Notes: generated by a model not told the origin, from the sequence alone. A stretch of 64,000 bases of DNA from Pictodentalium vernedei (GCA_031216915.1 CM062289.1:57912577-57976576), one strand, 5' to 3'; counted from the stretch's first letter, positions 1 to 11,443 are shown. A program made the numbers and translations.

Positions 1-50
1 CAGTCTCTATTGTATTCATGTTTAGTATGGTGTTCTCCTAGTCTTGCACT

Positions 51-311
51 TTAACCCTTTACCTAACATAAAAAGCAGACGACACTTGCAAAACAAATTC
101 TGGAATAACTAATTTTTTTTCATTTTTGTCTCAAAACATAGGTTATGACCCCCTCATTGGAACGAGCTCGACGAGCTCGTTCCAACGAGGGGTCATAACC
201 TATGTTTTTGAGACAAAAAATGAAAAAATAATGAAAATTAATTGGCGATTTTTGAGAATAGCTCTGGTCGGTTTTGGCCGTGTTTGGCCCTTACCATTCA
301 CAAAGGGTTAA
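51..311 (+). mobile_element. piggyBac-like palindromic MITE, family A (subfamily 1)
   Basis: Both ends carry TTAA followed by an inverted CCCTTT repeat, as in piggyBac-type insertions (TTAA target duplication, termini starting CCC). The centre is a long hairpin with GAGCTCGACGAGCTC at its dyad and arms reading through GGTTATGACC. There is no coding capacity. About eighteen relatives lie in this window. The piggyBac assignment is inferred from ends and target only, because no transposase copy is present. Confidence 0.8.
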
Positions 312-474
312 GGCCTTGTATCATTACCATTGGCTACCACTATTCTGTGGCGCTTAGTACATTAGTGCCGCCACAGGTTCCAATCCATATTATTACATTC
401 CACTATTGCTTGCCCGAACAACTTTTTCACACCTATTCCATGTTCCCCTAATAAGCTAACCAGCAGTTTCTGAA

Positions 475-2015
475 AAGTCATCGCTCGGACGACTCGAATC
501 CCATCGAGCAAATGAGCGACTCCACATACTGCTCTACGGACCCATCTCGGTATTTGAGGTTATCTATCACAATGCAATGCATCATTTAAGGATACCTGTT
601 GAGGATACCTGTTTGGTATGCTTATCTGTGGATATCTGTCAACCCTTTTCGCAGGGTATTCCCTTTCCCCGCTAGTTGGGGGGAAAACAAGAACTTTTGT
701 TATATTTAAAATTTGTTGACTTTTCTGTACACTGTTAAAGTTCGTTATTGTTTAATATTTGTTCACTTTGTTCTGTTCACGTCGATCTTTGTTGTGTTGG
801 ATCTCCGTTTTCTCCATTTCGATCTTTGGACTGTTTCATCCTCTTCCGCCTTCTTCGATCTTTGTTATATTCAGTTCATTTTAATCTTTCCATTGTCATC
901 ACTGGTTCTGTATTTTGATCGTTAATGGTTGTGAAGCTTTGATGTAGAATTATCTGTATCTTTGTAAGATCGGGTTGTATTGAAGAATCTTCTCGTTCTC
1001 GATCATGGTTTGGGATTCTATGACCACCCTTATGTCTCTATACTGGTCCATCGTGGCAAGCTCGTTTGGTTATCTACGCGTCGAGTGCTGTCGTTCTAGC
1101 AAGCTTTCTAGTAAACTCGGTTCAACCAATACGTACTTATCTCCCGCCGCCCTCGTTGTCGGATTATGCTTTGGCTCCATCAGCCGTTTATTCCCCGTTC
1201 CGGTCATTATTGTACGAGGCATTTCTGTTGTGATATTGGTATCCACGGGTTTCTGGTTGGTTCAGGGTTATTCCCCTGGCACGGTTTGGTTCCAATTGGT
1301 TTATTCCTTTGCGTCCTCCTCTTTTACGGGTATGTCTTAGTTCCCTTGGTGAGTGGTGCGTCCGGTGTCTTCTTAGGTTGTCCTCTTTATTAACCCTCCC
1401 TTTACCCAACGCCGACGATATCAAAATTTATTATTTTAAATATCATTTTTTTTAATTTTTCAGAAAATATCAACAAAACCATGTCATGTGACCCGTCTTT
1501 GGAACGAGCTCATTCCACAGAGGGGTCACTTGCTATGGTTTTGTTGAAATTTTCAGAAAAGTAGTGTTTTTTCTGCTGCTGCTGAATTTGCATATTACGC
1601 GCTGGATGTAGTCGATTCGTTGGGTAAAGGGTTAAACGTGTTTGGACACCTAGTGCATTGGTCGATTTAGGATCTGTGGGTCTTCTTATGTCAATAAAGA
1701 TTACATTTCTTTGTGAAAAGTTTCTGCCACTCATTCTTCACAAGTGTGATGTGATCACATTGCTGACTAAAGTAAAATGATGAAAGTTGTCGTGGTATCC
1801 TCTTGTTTATAACCTGAGAAATGGGTTGACCAGATATCCTCAGATAAGTACACAAGAGGTGACCTCAACAGGTGTCCTCAACTGATACATGGCCATGTCA
1901 TATATATCCTCAAATACATAGATGAGTCGTAGAGCAGTGTGTGGAGTAACTCGATTGAGCAGTTGCTCTAAAGTTCATTAGCACGGTGGGATTCGATTCG
2001 ATGCCATTCAGAGCA
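475..2015. mobile_element. Large fold-back repeat with inverted arms
   Basis: The arm at about 480-660 matches the reverse complement of about 1795-2010, sharing blocks such as ACTGCTCTACG and AGGATACCTGTTGAGG. The interior holds T-rich sequence and open frames (for example 1005-1340) that I do not recognise. A family A MITE sits inside at 1390-1635. Exact ends and target duplication are not clear. A short stretch at 28160-28260 has a similar GAGGATACC repeat. Confidence 0.55.
1390..1635 (+). mobile_element. Family A MITE, subfamily 2, nested in fold-back
   Basis: TTAA-flanked element with the same CCCTTTACCCAAC-type ends and GAACGAGCTC core as family A. The flanking sequence of the core differs: this subfamily has CAACAAAACCAT-type arms and ends near GCGGATGCGGCCGATTCG. 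It lies inside the 475-2015 element, so it is the younger insertion. Confidence 0.75.
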
Positions 2016-2244
2016 GAGAAGAATTATTAAAACTTGCCTGGTCAGTCGTATTTAAATAATACCGTTTTCCCGTTGAAACTCCGGGAAATGAAGCAGTATT
2101 TGTTTACTGTGGTAAACAAGCTCTGTTTTACTGCTAAAATATGACCCAGTCACTACTGTTTGGGGTGGAAGGCCTCTAAAATGGGAAACATGAGTATAAA
2201 CGACTGGCTAAAGTTTACTTTATCTCCATGTTGCGTTCACGATC

Positions 2245-2284
2245 AGCCATCGTGCAGAAATATTTGACCTTTAACACACAAAAA

Positions 2285-2331
<47 letters not shown>
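2245..2331 (+). mobile_element. SINE 3' fragment with (AAAT)n tail
   Basis: The stretch matches the 3' end of the window's SINE family (CACGATCAGCCATCGTGCAGAAATA, then a GACCT motif) and runs into an (AAAT)n tail of about 50 bases. The tRNA-like head is missing, as expected for 5'-truncated copies. Confidence 0.6.
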
Positions 2332-2332
<1 letters not shown>

Positions 2333-2998
2333 ACCGCTTTCGCCAGAAGTAATGTAGATGAGGGAGGGTACAGCTGTGGTTAATTCTCACTAGGCCTACT
2401 CATATATGCAGTTTATCAAGGTACTACCACCCTGTGAGTAGGCCTCTGGAACTAAAGAAGAGGTATTTTATCATTTCCTACCCCCCGAGCCCCTACCCTT
2501 CCCTTCGACACCCGGTCTCATGGTCTAAAAATATAGTGGCAGCGGGTGGTTTGGTTGGACTGTCGGGTTGTTTGTGGGAAGTTGGATGCGGTAAGTGGTA
2601 ATTTCACGAACCCCATCCCAGATAATCCTGTGAAATGTAAACATCTGGCACGTGTGAAATGATCTGGCCGATTCTGGGGCATACAGTGTACTACCGGAAG
2701 AATAGACTTACATTATGTAATCTAGCCCGCTATTAGGGCAGTCACTACTCCATCACAGATAACGACTCGGATAATCGCCGACTCAAAAAGTACCTACTTC
2801 CGTGTCAAGGGTGACAAATAAAATATGGAGTACACTCATCGCCTATGATAATAATATGAGCGTTATCGAGACTCATTTCTTTATTTTATTATATTCATTT
2901 ATTTTGAATATTTTTACCCCTTCTAGCCCCTCCCTCCCCCGTGAAATACACCTTCAGCATGTTAAGCTGAGGTGAAATCACTGTCAAAGGATTTTAAC
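2332..2998. other. No gene seen; unclassified intergenic DNA
   Basis: Six-frame reading shows no convincing coding sequence. The stretch contains C-rich runs near 2480-2520 and 2920-2940 and an AT-rich tract near 2880-2910. I find no repeat family here that recurs elsewhere in the window. Confidence 0.5.
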
Positions 2999-3342
2999 CA
3001 CAGGAACCTGACGTATTATCGGATTTTATCAATTTTAATAAAATATATATTATATTATCAATACTAAAAAAGTAAAGGTATGACACTTCCCAGATCGAAA
3101 TTTTCAACAATCTCTCAAATAGCGAATACCTCGTCGATCTCGCTCAAATAAATGACAAAATGTCGTGTAATTCGCGGAGCCACTCAGATTTCGAGCACAT
3201 GATTGACGAAATTGGACTTTTATTCGCATTTATTTCACTTTTCATCGACTGAAACGACGGAGACGTCTATCCACCACCGTTCAATTCCGGTACACAAGCA
3301 AATTGAAGCAACGAATGCAACGCCGCGCGTTCATTGGTCGTC
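2999..3342 (+). mobile_element. Solo copy of the terminal module of the PIF1-helicase element
   Basis: About 340 bases are near-identical to the reverse complement of 8310-8652, the outer end of the helicase element at 7.4-8.7 kb. They begin with GACGTATTATCGG and end at GCGCGTTCATTGGTC. Beyond that point the two copies diverge completely. Here the sequence continues into a different small open frame (through 3490) with no recognisable domain. This is either a chimeric or alternative-body relative, or a truncated copy. Confidence 0.75.
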
Positions 3343-4327
3343 TACTTATAGCCACAACTGCGGGAAATTCAAAAGTCTGTTTTTGTTTCACTCACTTCAA
3401 CACAAGACGACACAACAACGTAACTTCAATCAAAATATTTTATTCGATCGAAAAACAATGTCAAAACCCATAATGATGATGTCATGGTAACATAACATAT
3501 GCAGTTATTTAAAATTAACATTACTAGTCATGCTTTTGATATTTTAATTTGGGTGCTGTTGGGATGGGAGGGTAGGGGAGGGCACGGTCGTGTGTCATCC
3601 ACATGCAAACTACAAAAAATCCTCAATCGAATCCGATAGACAGAATCAGAAATTCACTTAGTTTCTATTGACATAGTTACTATCACCATAAATAAATGTG
3701 GTTTACATGGGAAGTGAAAATTTGGAGGGAGTGGAGGAGTGTTCTCCTTCACCCTTCCCACCCCAAACACAGGCACTGATATTTCTAAAACTCTTGGAGA
3801 GAGATTATAAGAAACCAGAACAAAGTGGGCAGATCATAATGCCGGATAATCACAACAGAATTTTAGTAACATTTTTCCATTGTTGATTATTGTATTATTT
3901 GACATAATTCTCTTGCAATGAGATCAAGGACTGGAATTATCAACACAGGAGAATGGGATCAAAAGTTACTTGTAGTTGTCCTACATCTTATTTCAGCTGA
4001 TACTGTATGTGCATGTTAGTGCGGTGGATCTAGTTGGCGGGGGTGGGGGGCATCTTTTTCCAAAGGTATGTTATCTCGGGACATAATTATGGCCTGTGGT
4101 TATCTGTGTCAAATAGCAATTGATGGTGGACACTTTACCCTTGCCCAAGAATTAAGAAAACTGCATTCTTTGACATATTGGAAAATAAATTTCCCTGGGG
4201 AGGCCCTAAGATCCTCATGAAAGTGGGTCCAGAGAGAGGAAATTAGGGTACCAAGGCTTATTCTATGACGGGCTACCTTTCCAAAGTGCCTGGATATTCA
4301 TGGTGATGCTGAAATCACAAGCAATGA

Positions 4328-4346
4328 TGGGGGGGGGGGGGGGGGG
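4328..4346 (+). repeat. Poly-G run
   Basis: Homopolymer of about 19 G. It is one of many G or C runs in the window. Others are at 5793-5818, 14016-14041, 16506-16519, 44491-44507, 51481-51513 and 51571-51590. Confidence 0.9.
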
Positions 4347-4689
4347 TATTCAGGTGACAGTGGCCTTTTTAAATTCACAAGTAAATCTTCAGTCCCTTTA
4401 CAAATCTGACCCTAAGTTCATGTATTGTTTTTATAAATGCCTCTGAAAATAAAGTAAAAACCAAGAGAAAAACTTAGATAGATAAATTTTGTCTAGACTG
4501 ATATAATGAAACTTGATTAAATTTAATTTTTTATCCCCTGCACATGATAAAATTATTTAATTGGTCCAGTGCTGTGTTTTTCAATTTCAAAAGATGTTTT
4601 GAGACATGACATTTTTTTTCTCTGAAAAAGTTCACTCGAACAATTATGTCGTTTTTTCTGTAAATATTTATTATTTCAAATAGTTTCTT

Positions 4690-4950
4690 TTCATTTATTG
4701 GAGAGTGTCCATTGACACTGTCCAATAATGGAAAATAAAATATTTCATTCGAATACCCTTTCTATTATTTCCGAAAAATAGCGACACCTTACAGGGATTG
4801 CAAAGCCACTATAGTGACTTTTAGCACTTTTCAGTAAGGACATGATCTAGTGGCTTCCAGCACTCAGCCAGTTGACTGATTGAGTGCAAGAAGCCACTAT
4901 CAGGACTCTACTGAAAAGTACTGAAGGCCTCTTTTGTGGCTTTATAATGT
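4690..4950. repeat. Adjacent imperfect palindromes
   Basis: A short palindrome centred near 4715 (CATTTATTGGAGAGTGTCC against its inverse) is followed by a longer imperfect one at 4795-4950, where GAAGCCACTAT and AAGCCACTATAGTG recur in both orientations. They look like decayed MITE cores. Ends and target duplications are not resolvable. The flanking DNA (3500-4690 and 4950-6690) holds no convincing gene. Confidence 0.4.
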
Positions 4951-5792
4951 TTGCACTAATTTGTTTCTGTCTCAGCAGAAGAAAAATTTATTAATATGAA
5001 AATATTTTGTTACAATTTATTGAAGAGCACCAACAGTCACTTTCTAATAAATTGCAACAAAACAATTATTTATGAGCAATATCGTGCTAAACTAAGGCTT
5101 CTTTTGCTGGTAGTGTGATTGGCATCTTTGAAAGGGGTGGGCAGTTGTATGGGCCATTTTTTCAGATACCTATTACAGTGTTTAAGGAATGAGGTTTGCA
5201 TGCCAAAAGTCTCCAAAGCAACAACAATGTGGACAAAAAACTCAAGGCAAAAAACCCGGACATACTTTTTTCAGAAATTATAAAAGGGAAATTGGAAACA
5301 GCTGGTTGCAGCATGAGATAATTTCTACATTTCACGTCATTTCTTGGGAAGCTCTTTCCGAGAGTTACCCCCAAAAATGATGTGAAGGTTGGAATTAATT
5401 ATTATCACAAAAGAGAGAAAAACCCAAGAGATATTTTCACCCTACAATTTACTTCTAACACAAATAAATAAATTGATCTTTTGTCAATTTGTCATGGGGA
5501 TTTTTTTGGTTTATAGAATTTTTGGTGCTGTGAGACATTTTTTCAATTGCCCCCCTCCCCCCTTTTTCAAGTGGACTTTTGACAGAAATGTAAAGTTTAT
5601 AGAGTGCTGCCATTACCCTTTTCAAGAGAGAGGGGGATAACTCTTTCCACACTTTTCCCGAATAAATGAAGAATTCCATTATTTGCTTTCAAATCAGGGC
5701 TTATGACCAATATTTGAAAGAACTTGATGAGCTCCTTCTAAAGAGGGACAATAAGAACTGTTTTATGAAACAAAAACTGATGGCTATAACCT

Positions 5793-5818
5793 CTCCCCCC
5801 CCCCCCCCCCCCCCCCCC
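5793..5818 (+). repeat. Poly-C run
   Basis: Homopolymer of about 26 C in otherwise non-coding DNA. Open frames crossing it are artefacts of the run. Confidence 0.9.
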
Positions 5819-6478
5819 GGAAACTTTTTCCAGGCTACGCGCCTGGTTGTCCTCTCTCGTTAGTGGGAGCCCGCGTTGGTGGAGGGTGAGCTTGTTCGGG
5901 GAAAGTTTTCAGGAAAGCTTAAACTGGACTTCAATGACTTATCCCCAAGATATTTTAAGATCTTTAGATTATTATCATTATGTGGGTGTACAATATGCTA
6001 CATGTATCCGAGTCTTGCTCCGCTTTCTAAGGGTAGATCACGGTTTGTCCCCGACTCGCCGTGATGCGTCCTCAGAATTCAAAGCGAGAGTTTGATGCAT
6101 GTTTGTCAATCCAAATAATGGCTATAATCTTTATTTATCACTAAAATACTCATCAGACGTGGATACAATTTTACACACGATTAAAATAGGCGCTTGCCAT
6201 CCTCTTAAACCTAAATGTCACTGTTTTCCTCAGCGACATTCTTCCTCAGATAGACATCTAATTGATTTCACACCTTTGTCGCATCTTGTCGACAGCTTCA
6301 AGCAGGCTACTACGAACACAAGAATTTCGCGCCGTCGTACATTTTATAAACCTTATTAATCATCAAAATACTCATCAGAAGTGAATAAAATTTTACAAAC
6401 GAATAATATATACCCACATATACCTGCATATGCACCCTCAATCATTTTTAACTTGTATTTCCTATTATTTTCTCTTCT

Positions 6479-6516
6479 GTTCGTTTATGTTCGTTTATGT
6501 TCGTTCGTGTTCGTTA
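6479..6516 (+). repeat. Short tandem repeat (GTTCGTTTAT)n
   Basis: Three to four imperfect copies of a 10-base unit, GTTCGTTTAT with GTTCGTTCGT variants. Confidence 0.7.
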
Positions 6517-6693
6517 AATAGTAGGACCCAGACCAACTACATACTGTTATTGATTAAGGGTTGATTAAGGATAATTAAGAAAACATTTATTTACTGATAA
6601 GCACTTTATTTGATAAAAAAAATATTTATACGCATAACAAAAATATTGGTTTATAACATTTCAGTTTATAAAATACATGTATCAACAAGCCAC

Positions 6694-6930
6694 AAAATAA
6701 GCAGACTATCATCTGAAAAATGAGGTTCCCAGAGGGTGAATTTGGTGATGCTACCCTGCACAGCAGGGTAGCATCACTAAATTTACCCTCTGTGAACCTC
6801 AATCTGAATTAAGGTCTCAAACATAAACCGAAAGAGGTACCCAGAGGATAAACTAACCCACTGTATGGAATAGCATCAGCAAATTCCCCCTCTGGAGACC
6901 CCATTCTACAACTGACAGACTGCTTATTTT
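6694..6930 (+). mobile_element. Inverted-repeat element, family G copy 1
   Basis: Left end AATAAGCAGACTATC and right end GACAGACTGCTTATTTT are inverted. The interior holds the palindrome GATGCTACCCTGCACAGCAGGGTAGCATC. A diverged second copy lies at 45449-45682 and has the same order of blocks, including GAAAGAGGTACCCAGAGGATAAA. It is non-coding and its superfamily is not assigned. Confidence 0.6.
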
Positions 6931-7074
6931 CAGACTTGAATATCAATAACAATGAATACATTTATAAATATTTATAAATATATCAAATTATTGATATAGA
7001 ATTATTTTAAAAGTAGAACGCATGAGTTGGTCTAAGGGGAATTAGTCTTTTGGGAATTGGTCTAGTGGGAATGA

Positions 7075-7277
7075 ACCAAGCAGGGTTAGCATTGGTTGAA
7101 GACAGGTGCACCATCGACGTGCAGTACGCCTTACTACACAGCGCCACCGTGCCCCACGTGGGCAATGTGGGTGAAGTGTCTTGCCCAAGGACACAACGCG
7201 ATTTCCGCAGGTGGGATTCGAAACGAAGACCGCTCGGCTTGCAGCCTGCACCCCTACCTACTGAGCCACCGCGCCCC
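7075..7277 (-). mobile_element. SINE, tRNA-derived head and central part
   Basis: Read on the minus strand it starts GGGGGCGCGGTGGCTCAGTAGG. It carries a degenerate B box and the conserved CCTTGGGCAAGACACTTC block, then stops at about CCCTGCTTGG. The 3' third and the (AAAT)n tail are missing. The TGGCTCAGTAGG and GGTTCGAATCC motifs typical of this family match pol III A and B boxes. Confidence 0.75.
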
Positions 7278-7411
7278 CACCACACACACATACATACAAA
7301 ACATTTACATCCCACATTGTGTAGGCGCATTAGACTGTTTATCAGTGACAGCGCATCTTACATTTATTGCCCAAAATTGCAAACTGAATCAAATTTTCAG
7401 TCTGCTCTCTG

Positions 7412-7489
7412 TCACAGGCACTCGACGTATTATCACAGTTTATCAATTTTAATAAAATTAAAATCTGATAATACGTCGAGTGCCTGTGC
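7412..7489. repeat. Terminal hairpin of the helicase element
   Basis: A palindrome of about 78 bases. CACAGGCACTCGACGTATTA is followed by a short spacer and its inverse. The outer sequence matches the terminal sequence at 8630-8652, so this is probably the left end of the helicase element. Confidence 0.6.
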
Positions 7490-7499
7490 TCTCTGCAGA

Positions 7500-8257
7500 C
7501 CTCTTGATAGATACAGGGGGAGGGGCCTATTAGCTGAAATTTAGGTGTTTTGTTCTTTCTATTCATAAAATGTTGAGACTTGGGTTCTTTGAGAAAATCC
7601 ACTCCTTCGGGGTTTAGATAATATTCAATAAACCCTTTGCAGGATGTTTCAAATGAATTGTTCACTTTCCTTCAGATTGTCGATGCACAGTGGTCAGCTT
7701 AAACACATGAAATCTAAGTTCTTCTGCAGATATGATTAAGTCTCCTGGGTCATTAAAATTCATATTGGGTACCGGTCGCAGCTGGGAGAAATCTCCACAT
7801 AAAATCATCTGAATACCTCAAAAAGCATTTCGGTGATTCCCTCTTGTCTCCTTAAAATTGTGTCTATTTGTCGAAATACTTTCAGGGAAAGCATAGATCC
7901 TTCGTCGATAATAATCACATCTGTGGACAACATCCTCTTTTACATCATGATAATTGTCATCAAACTTGATTTTCTGTATTAAAAATGCGTCAGAAAATCT
8001 GTCGTCCGCCAAAACAAAAAATCTGTGATGTTATTGAACCGCGAGGCAAATTTGTGCTTGCCATACCTGTTGTACCTAGTGGAAAATGTTTTTGTTTATA
8101 TGTGTCAGTCCAATGTTGATCTTATTCAGGTAAAATGTTTTTCCCATTCCAGCCTGTCCGGTTATTATAATATTGTGGCCTTTTTCAGTAGCAATTGCAA
8201 TTTCTGAAAGCGACATCTTCGAATGAACTTCAGCATAAAATGAGCACGTTTTCATTG
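7500..8257 (-). pseudogene. PIF1-like DNA helicase remnant
   Basis: A superfamily 1 helicase fragment can be read on the minus strand across several broken frames. From the start near 8255, the Walker A motif GQAGMGKTF lies at about 8136-8159 and the Walker B motif IIIDEGSML at about 7897-7920. These are followed by FRQIDTILRRQ, a GDFSQLRPVPN motif at about 7763-7800 and a VHRQSEG motif near 7671-7690. A frameshift separates motif II from motif III, and a stop follows VHRQSEGK, so it cannot make an intact enzyme. The C-terminal helicase motifs and any Rep nuclease domain are absent. The order Walker A, DE-x-SML, GDF-x-QL is that of PIF1-family helicases, which occur as cellular proteins and in Helitron-type transposons. 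Inverted termini at 7412-7489 and 8630-8652 suggest that it belongs to a mobile element. Confidence 0.75.
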
Positions 8258-8309
8258 TTGACTAGGAGTTATATTTAGAGTGAGAAATAATGTGTTGAAT
8301 TTTATATTG

Positions 8310-8652
8310 ACCAATGAACGCGCGGCGTTGCATTCATTGCTTCAATTTGCTTGTGTACCGGAATTGAACGGTGGTGGATAGACGTCTCTGTCGTTTCAGT
8401 CGATAAAAAGTGAAATAAATGCGAATAAAAGTCCAATTTCGTCAATCTTGGACTCGAAATCTGAGTGGCTCCGCGAATTACACGACATTTTGTCGTTTAT
8501 TTGAGCGAGATCGACGAGGTATTCGCTATTTGAGAGATTGTTGAGAATTTCGATCTGGGAAGTGTCATACCTTTACTTTTTTAGTATTGATAATATAATA
8601 TATATTTTATTAAAATTGATAAAATCCGATAATACGTCGGGTGCCTGTGAGT
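8310..8652 (-). mobile_element. 5' terminal and leader module of the helicase element
   Basis: On the minus strand this begins GGCACCCGACGTATTATCGG and runs to the helicase start region. It matches 2999-3342 almost base for base. It includes an AT-rich TAATATATATTTTA stretch that could carry a promoter, but no promoter is demonstrable. Confidence 0.7.
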
Positions 8653-8737
8653 TTAACCCCATGTCTGTCATCAGACTGATTCGAGACCTTTCTGTCTGTT
8701 TCTACGTCTCTGTTCCCGTCCATGCCGATGCGACTCC

Positions 8738-8868
8738 CCGTCCGTCCGTCCGTCCGTCCGTCCGTCTGTCTCTGTCTCTCTCTTTCTCTGCCTCTCTCTC
8801 TCTCTCTGCCTGTTTCTCTTTATGCCTGGCTTTGTCTGTTTCTCTCTCTGTCTCTGTCTCTCCGTGTC

Positions 8869-8953
<85 letters not shown>

Positions 8954-8980
8954 CTCTCTCTCTATCTATCTCTATCTCTG
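8738..8980 (+). repeat. Compound pyrimidine microsatellite (TCCG, TCTC, TGTC, TATC)
   Basis: Runs of (GTCC)n, (TC)n, (TGTC)n and (TATC)n follow one another. The long serine- and leucine-rich open frames seen here come from the repeats and are not genes. Confidence 0.95.
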
Positions 8981-9040
8981 AGAGAGAGGGGGAAGGATAA
9001 TTCCAAACAAAGTCCTTCCACCCATAAACAACAAAGGAAG

Positions 9041-9043
<3 letters not shown>

Positions 9044-9080
<37 letters not shown>
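9044..9080 (+). repeat. (GA)n microsatellite
   Basis: About 17 GA units close to the compound microsatellite at 8738-8980. From 9081 to about 10020 I see no gene or repeat that recurs in the window. Confidence 0.9.
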
Positions 9081-9081
<1 letters not shown>

Positions 9082-10024
9082 AGACTTCGAATCTTCGAAT
9101 CAACCACGATGTCAGAAAGGGGTTAACTTTCTGCTTTCAAAATTTAATGCTAGAGGCGTATGTTGTTCTCTTCTGGCGATTTTTTCCCACAGCTCCCATG
9201 CTTTTCCACAACTGCTGGAACCCTGAAGTTAGCGCATGAGTAGTTTACGGTGAATTATTGCACGTGATTCATCCATTTTGCAGACTAATCGGGCAGTGTG
9301 TGAAAATATGAAAAGAGATAAAAAAAAAAACAGAAGTGTGTCAGCTTACCTGACAAAAACTCTGCTGCCAAAGCAAAGATGCCTGCTGAGATGAAATCCT
9401 TAAAAATCATTTCTGAAGGCACGGAATCTGTATCTTTCGCACATTAACAGGTAACACACAAACACACTTGTATGTTTTGGTGCATCGAATGTATCATGAA
9501 AATACCTGTTATAACAAGGTCACATTAACCCATTATGAAGCCGTCAATAGTGGGAATTTCTGTATGATCCACCAACCAAAGTATATGCATTTATAAACCC
9601 AAAGTTCACTTTTATTATTAGAAACAATATACCAGACCGAATTAGGCCTGGGTAACGTTGCTGACCAAAGTTGCATCAAAATAGTGATTGTAGTTGGTGG
9701 ATACACATTCCTACTAACTTGGTTAAGTATTTCCTATCAGTTTCAGCCAGATAAACGCTATCGATAGATATCTCCCTCAACAGTCAAAGTAGATGACTAC
9801 ATGGTACGAGTCACGGTATTTACTCACAATAATGTCTCGGAGATAAACGATAGAAGTTTATAACAAATAGGATGGGCGCCGCCAGTATTTTTCAAAAGGG
9901 GTTCGACATTGATGTAAAAAGTACACCGGGGTACAGTTGGCAGATGCACTTGGCAGATGCCTATGGCATCTGAGACGTGTACTAAATTTAGTATCAGATG
10001 GAGCTCTCTGGTGGAGTTTGGGGG

Positions 10025-10868
10025 ATTTATTTGCGTTTTCTGGAGTATCTGGAGATAGCCACCAAACTGAGATGAGCAACTGCCAGGCTCTCCGTTGTAC
10101 CAGCTCTGGACACGTAGGGTCAGCAGCGGAGGCAGCGACGTGTAGAGCTGTAGGTTTTTAAGTTTCTTGTTCGGTTTCGGTTTCGGTTTTTCAGGTTGAG
10201 TAAAACCTCGGTTCGGTTCGGTTTTCGGTTTGTTCATGAGGCCAAATAAAATTCAATAAAACTCATTCTATATGTCTGGAATCATAACTGAATGGCAGTG
10301 AAATTGAATGAAACTCAATGAATGCCCGAAATAAGCTATAATACATGAAGAATCAGGAAGGCCAATATAACAATTACCTAAATATACAGAACTTTTATTG
10401 TGCTTGGGCCATTTTTCGAGGTCTGACACCTACGCGCAACTTGAGGAAAGCTGCGAACACAACTAAGTTGAAATGTCGGAAATTCACAGAATGTAGCCAT
10501 CCCAGAGTAGTGAGAGTACCCAGACACTGCCAATGACAGTGTCTGGGTACCCTCACTACTCTGGGATGGCTACATTCTGTGAATTTCTGCAGCAAGAGAG
10601 TATTTTAATAAAAACGAAAAACCTTAGATTACGAGATGTCGACGGTTTCGGTTTTGGTTTTTTAAAAAAACAAAAAACCTCGCTTCGGTTTCGGTTAACC
10701 TACAGCTCTAGCGACGTGCAGTGCATTTTAAAATAGCAAAGAGCGCCACCGTGCCCCAATGAGGGCAATCACTATTAGGTGCCTTGCTCTGGACAGTTAC
10801 CGCTGGTCGGAGTCGAAAAGCGGTCCTTTCGGTTTGAAGCCCAATGGTCTTATCCCTGAGCCACAGCG
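10025..10868 (-). mobile_element. Old SINE split by hAT MITEs
   Basis: Removing the insertion at 10143-10710 joins two stretches that align in order with the SINE minus strand. The left part (GGAGTATCTGGAGATAGCCACC, GAGCAACTG, GGCTCTCC, AGGGT) runs to GACGTG. The right part runs from CAGTGC through GCGCCACCGTGCCCC and AGGTGCCTTG to GAGCCACAGCGC. A second insertion lies at the SINE's head end (10877-11443). This is one diverged SINE hit twice by the same MITE family. Confidence 0.65.
10143..10710 (-). mobile_element. hAT MITE, family F copy 1
   Basis: Ends are TAGAGCTGTAGG and its inverse. The exact 8-bp target duplication GCGACGTG is at 10135-10142 and 10711-10718. Both ends carry strings of CGGTTTCGGTT, resembling subterminal transposase-binding repeats of hAT elements. 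The centre is a palindrome of about 110 bases with ACACTGCCAATGACAGTGT at the dyad. An 8-bp duplication with T-A-G-A-G termini fits hAT. Confidence 0.85.
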
Positions 10869-10876
10869 CTCCTAAA

Positions 10877-11443
10877 TAGAGCCGTAGGTTTTTAAATTTC
10901 TTGTTCGGTTTCGGTTTTGGTTTTTCAGGTGGAGTAAAACCTCGGTTCGGTTCGGTTTTCGGTTTGTTCATGAAGCCAAATAAAATTCAATAAAACTCAT
11001 TCTTATGTCCGGAGTCATAACTGAATGGCAGTGAAATTGAGTGAAACTCAATGAATGCCCGAAATAAGCTATAATACATGAAGAATCAGGAAGGCCAATA
11101 TAATAATTACATAAATATACAGAACTTTTATTGTGCTTGGCCATTTTTCGAGGTCTGACACCTACACGCAACTTGAGGAAAGCTGCAAACAGAATTAAAC
11201 TGAAATGTCAGAAATTCACAGAATGTAGCCTTCCCAGTGTAGTGAGAGTACCCAGACACTGCCATTGGCAGTGTCTGGGTACTCTCACTACTCTGGGATA
11301 GCTACATTCTGTGAATTTCTGCAGCAAGAGAGTATTTAATAAAGAACGAAAAACATTAGATTACGGGATGTCGACGGTTTCGGTTTCGGTTTTTTAAAAA
11401 AAACTAAAAACCTCGGTTCGGTTTCGGTTAACCTACAGCTCTA
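10877..11443 (-). mobile_element. hAT MITE, family F copy 2
   Basis: Same architecture as the copy at 10143. The left end is TAGAGCCGTAGG and the exact 8-bp duplication CTCCTAAA is at 10869-10876 and 11444-11451. The central palindrome has CTGCCATTGGCAG at the dyad. It lies at the head end of the SINE remnant. Confidence 0.85.

Noticed and set aside
1005-1340. 111-codon membrane-like protein
   Set aside because: It lies inside a fold-back repeat in T-rich DNA, and hydrophobic codons are expected from that composition.
7050-7544. 164-codon open frame
   Set aside because: It runs through an inverted SINE and the helicase-element hairpin.
8538-9046. Long open frames rich in serine, leucine, valine and cysteine
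   Set aside because: They lie in a pyrimidine microsatellite and exist in several frames at once, the mark of a simple repeat rather than a gene.
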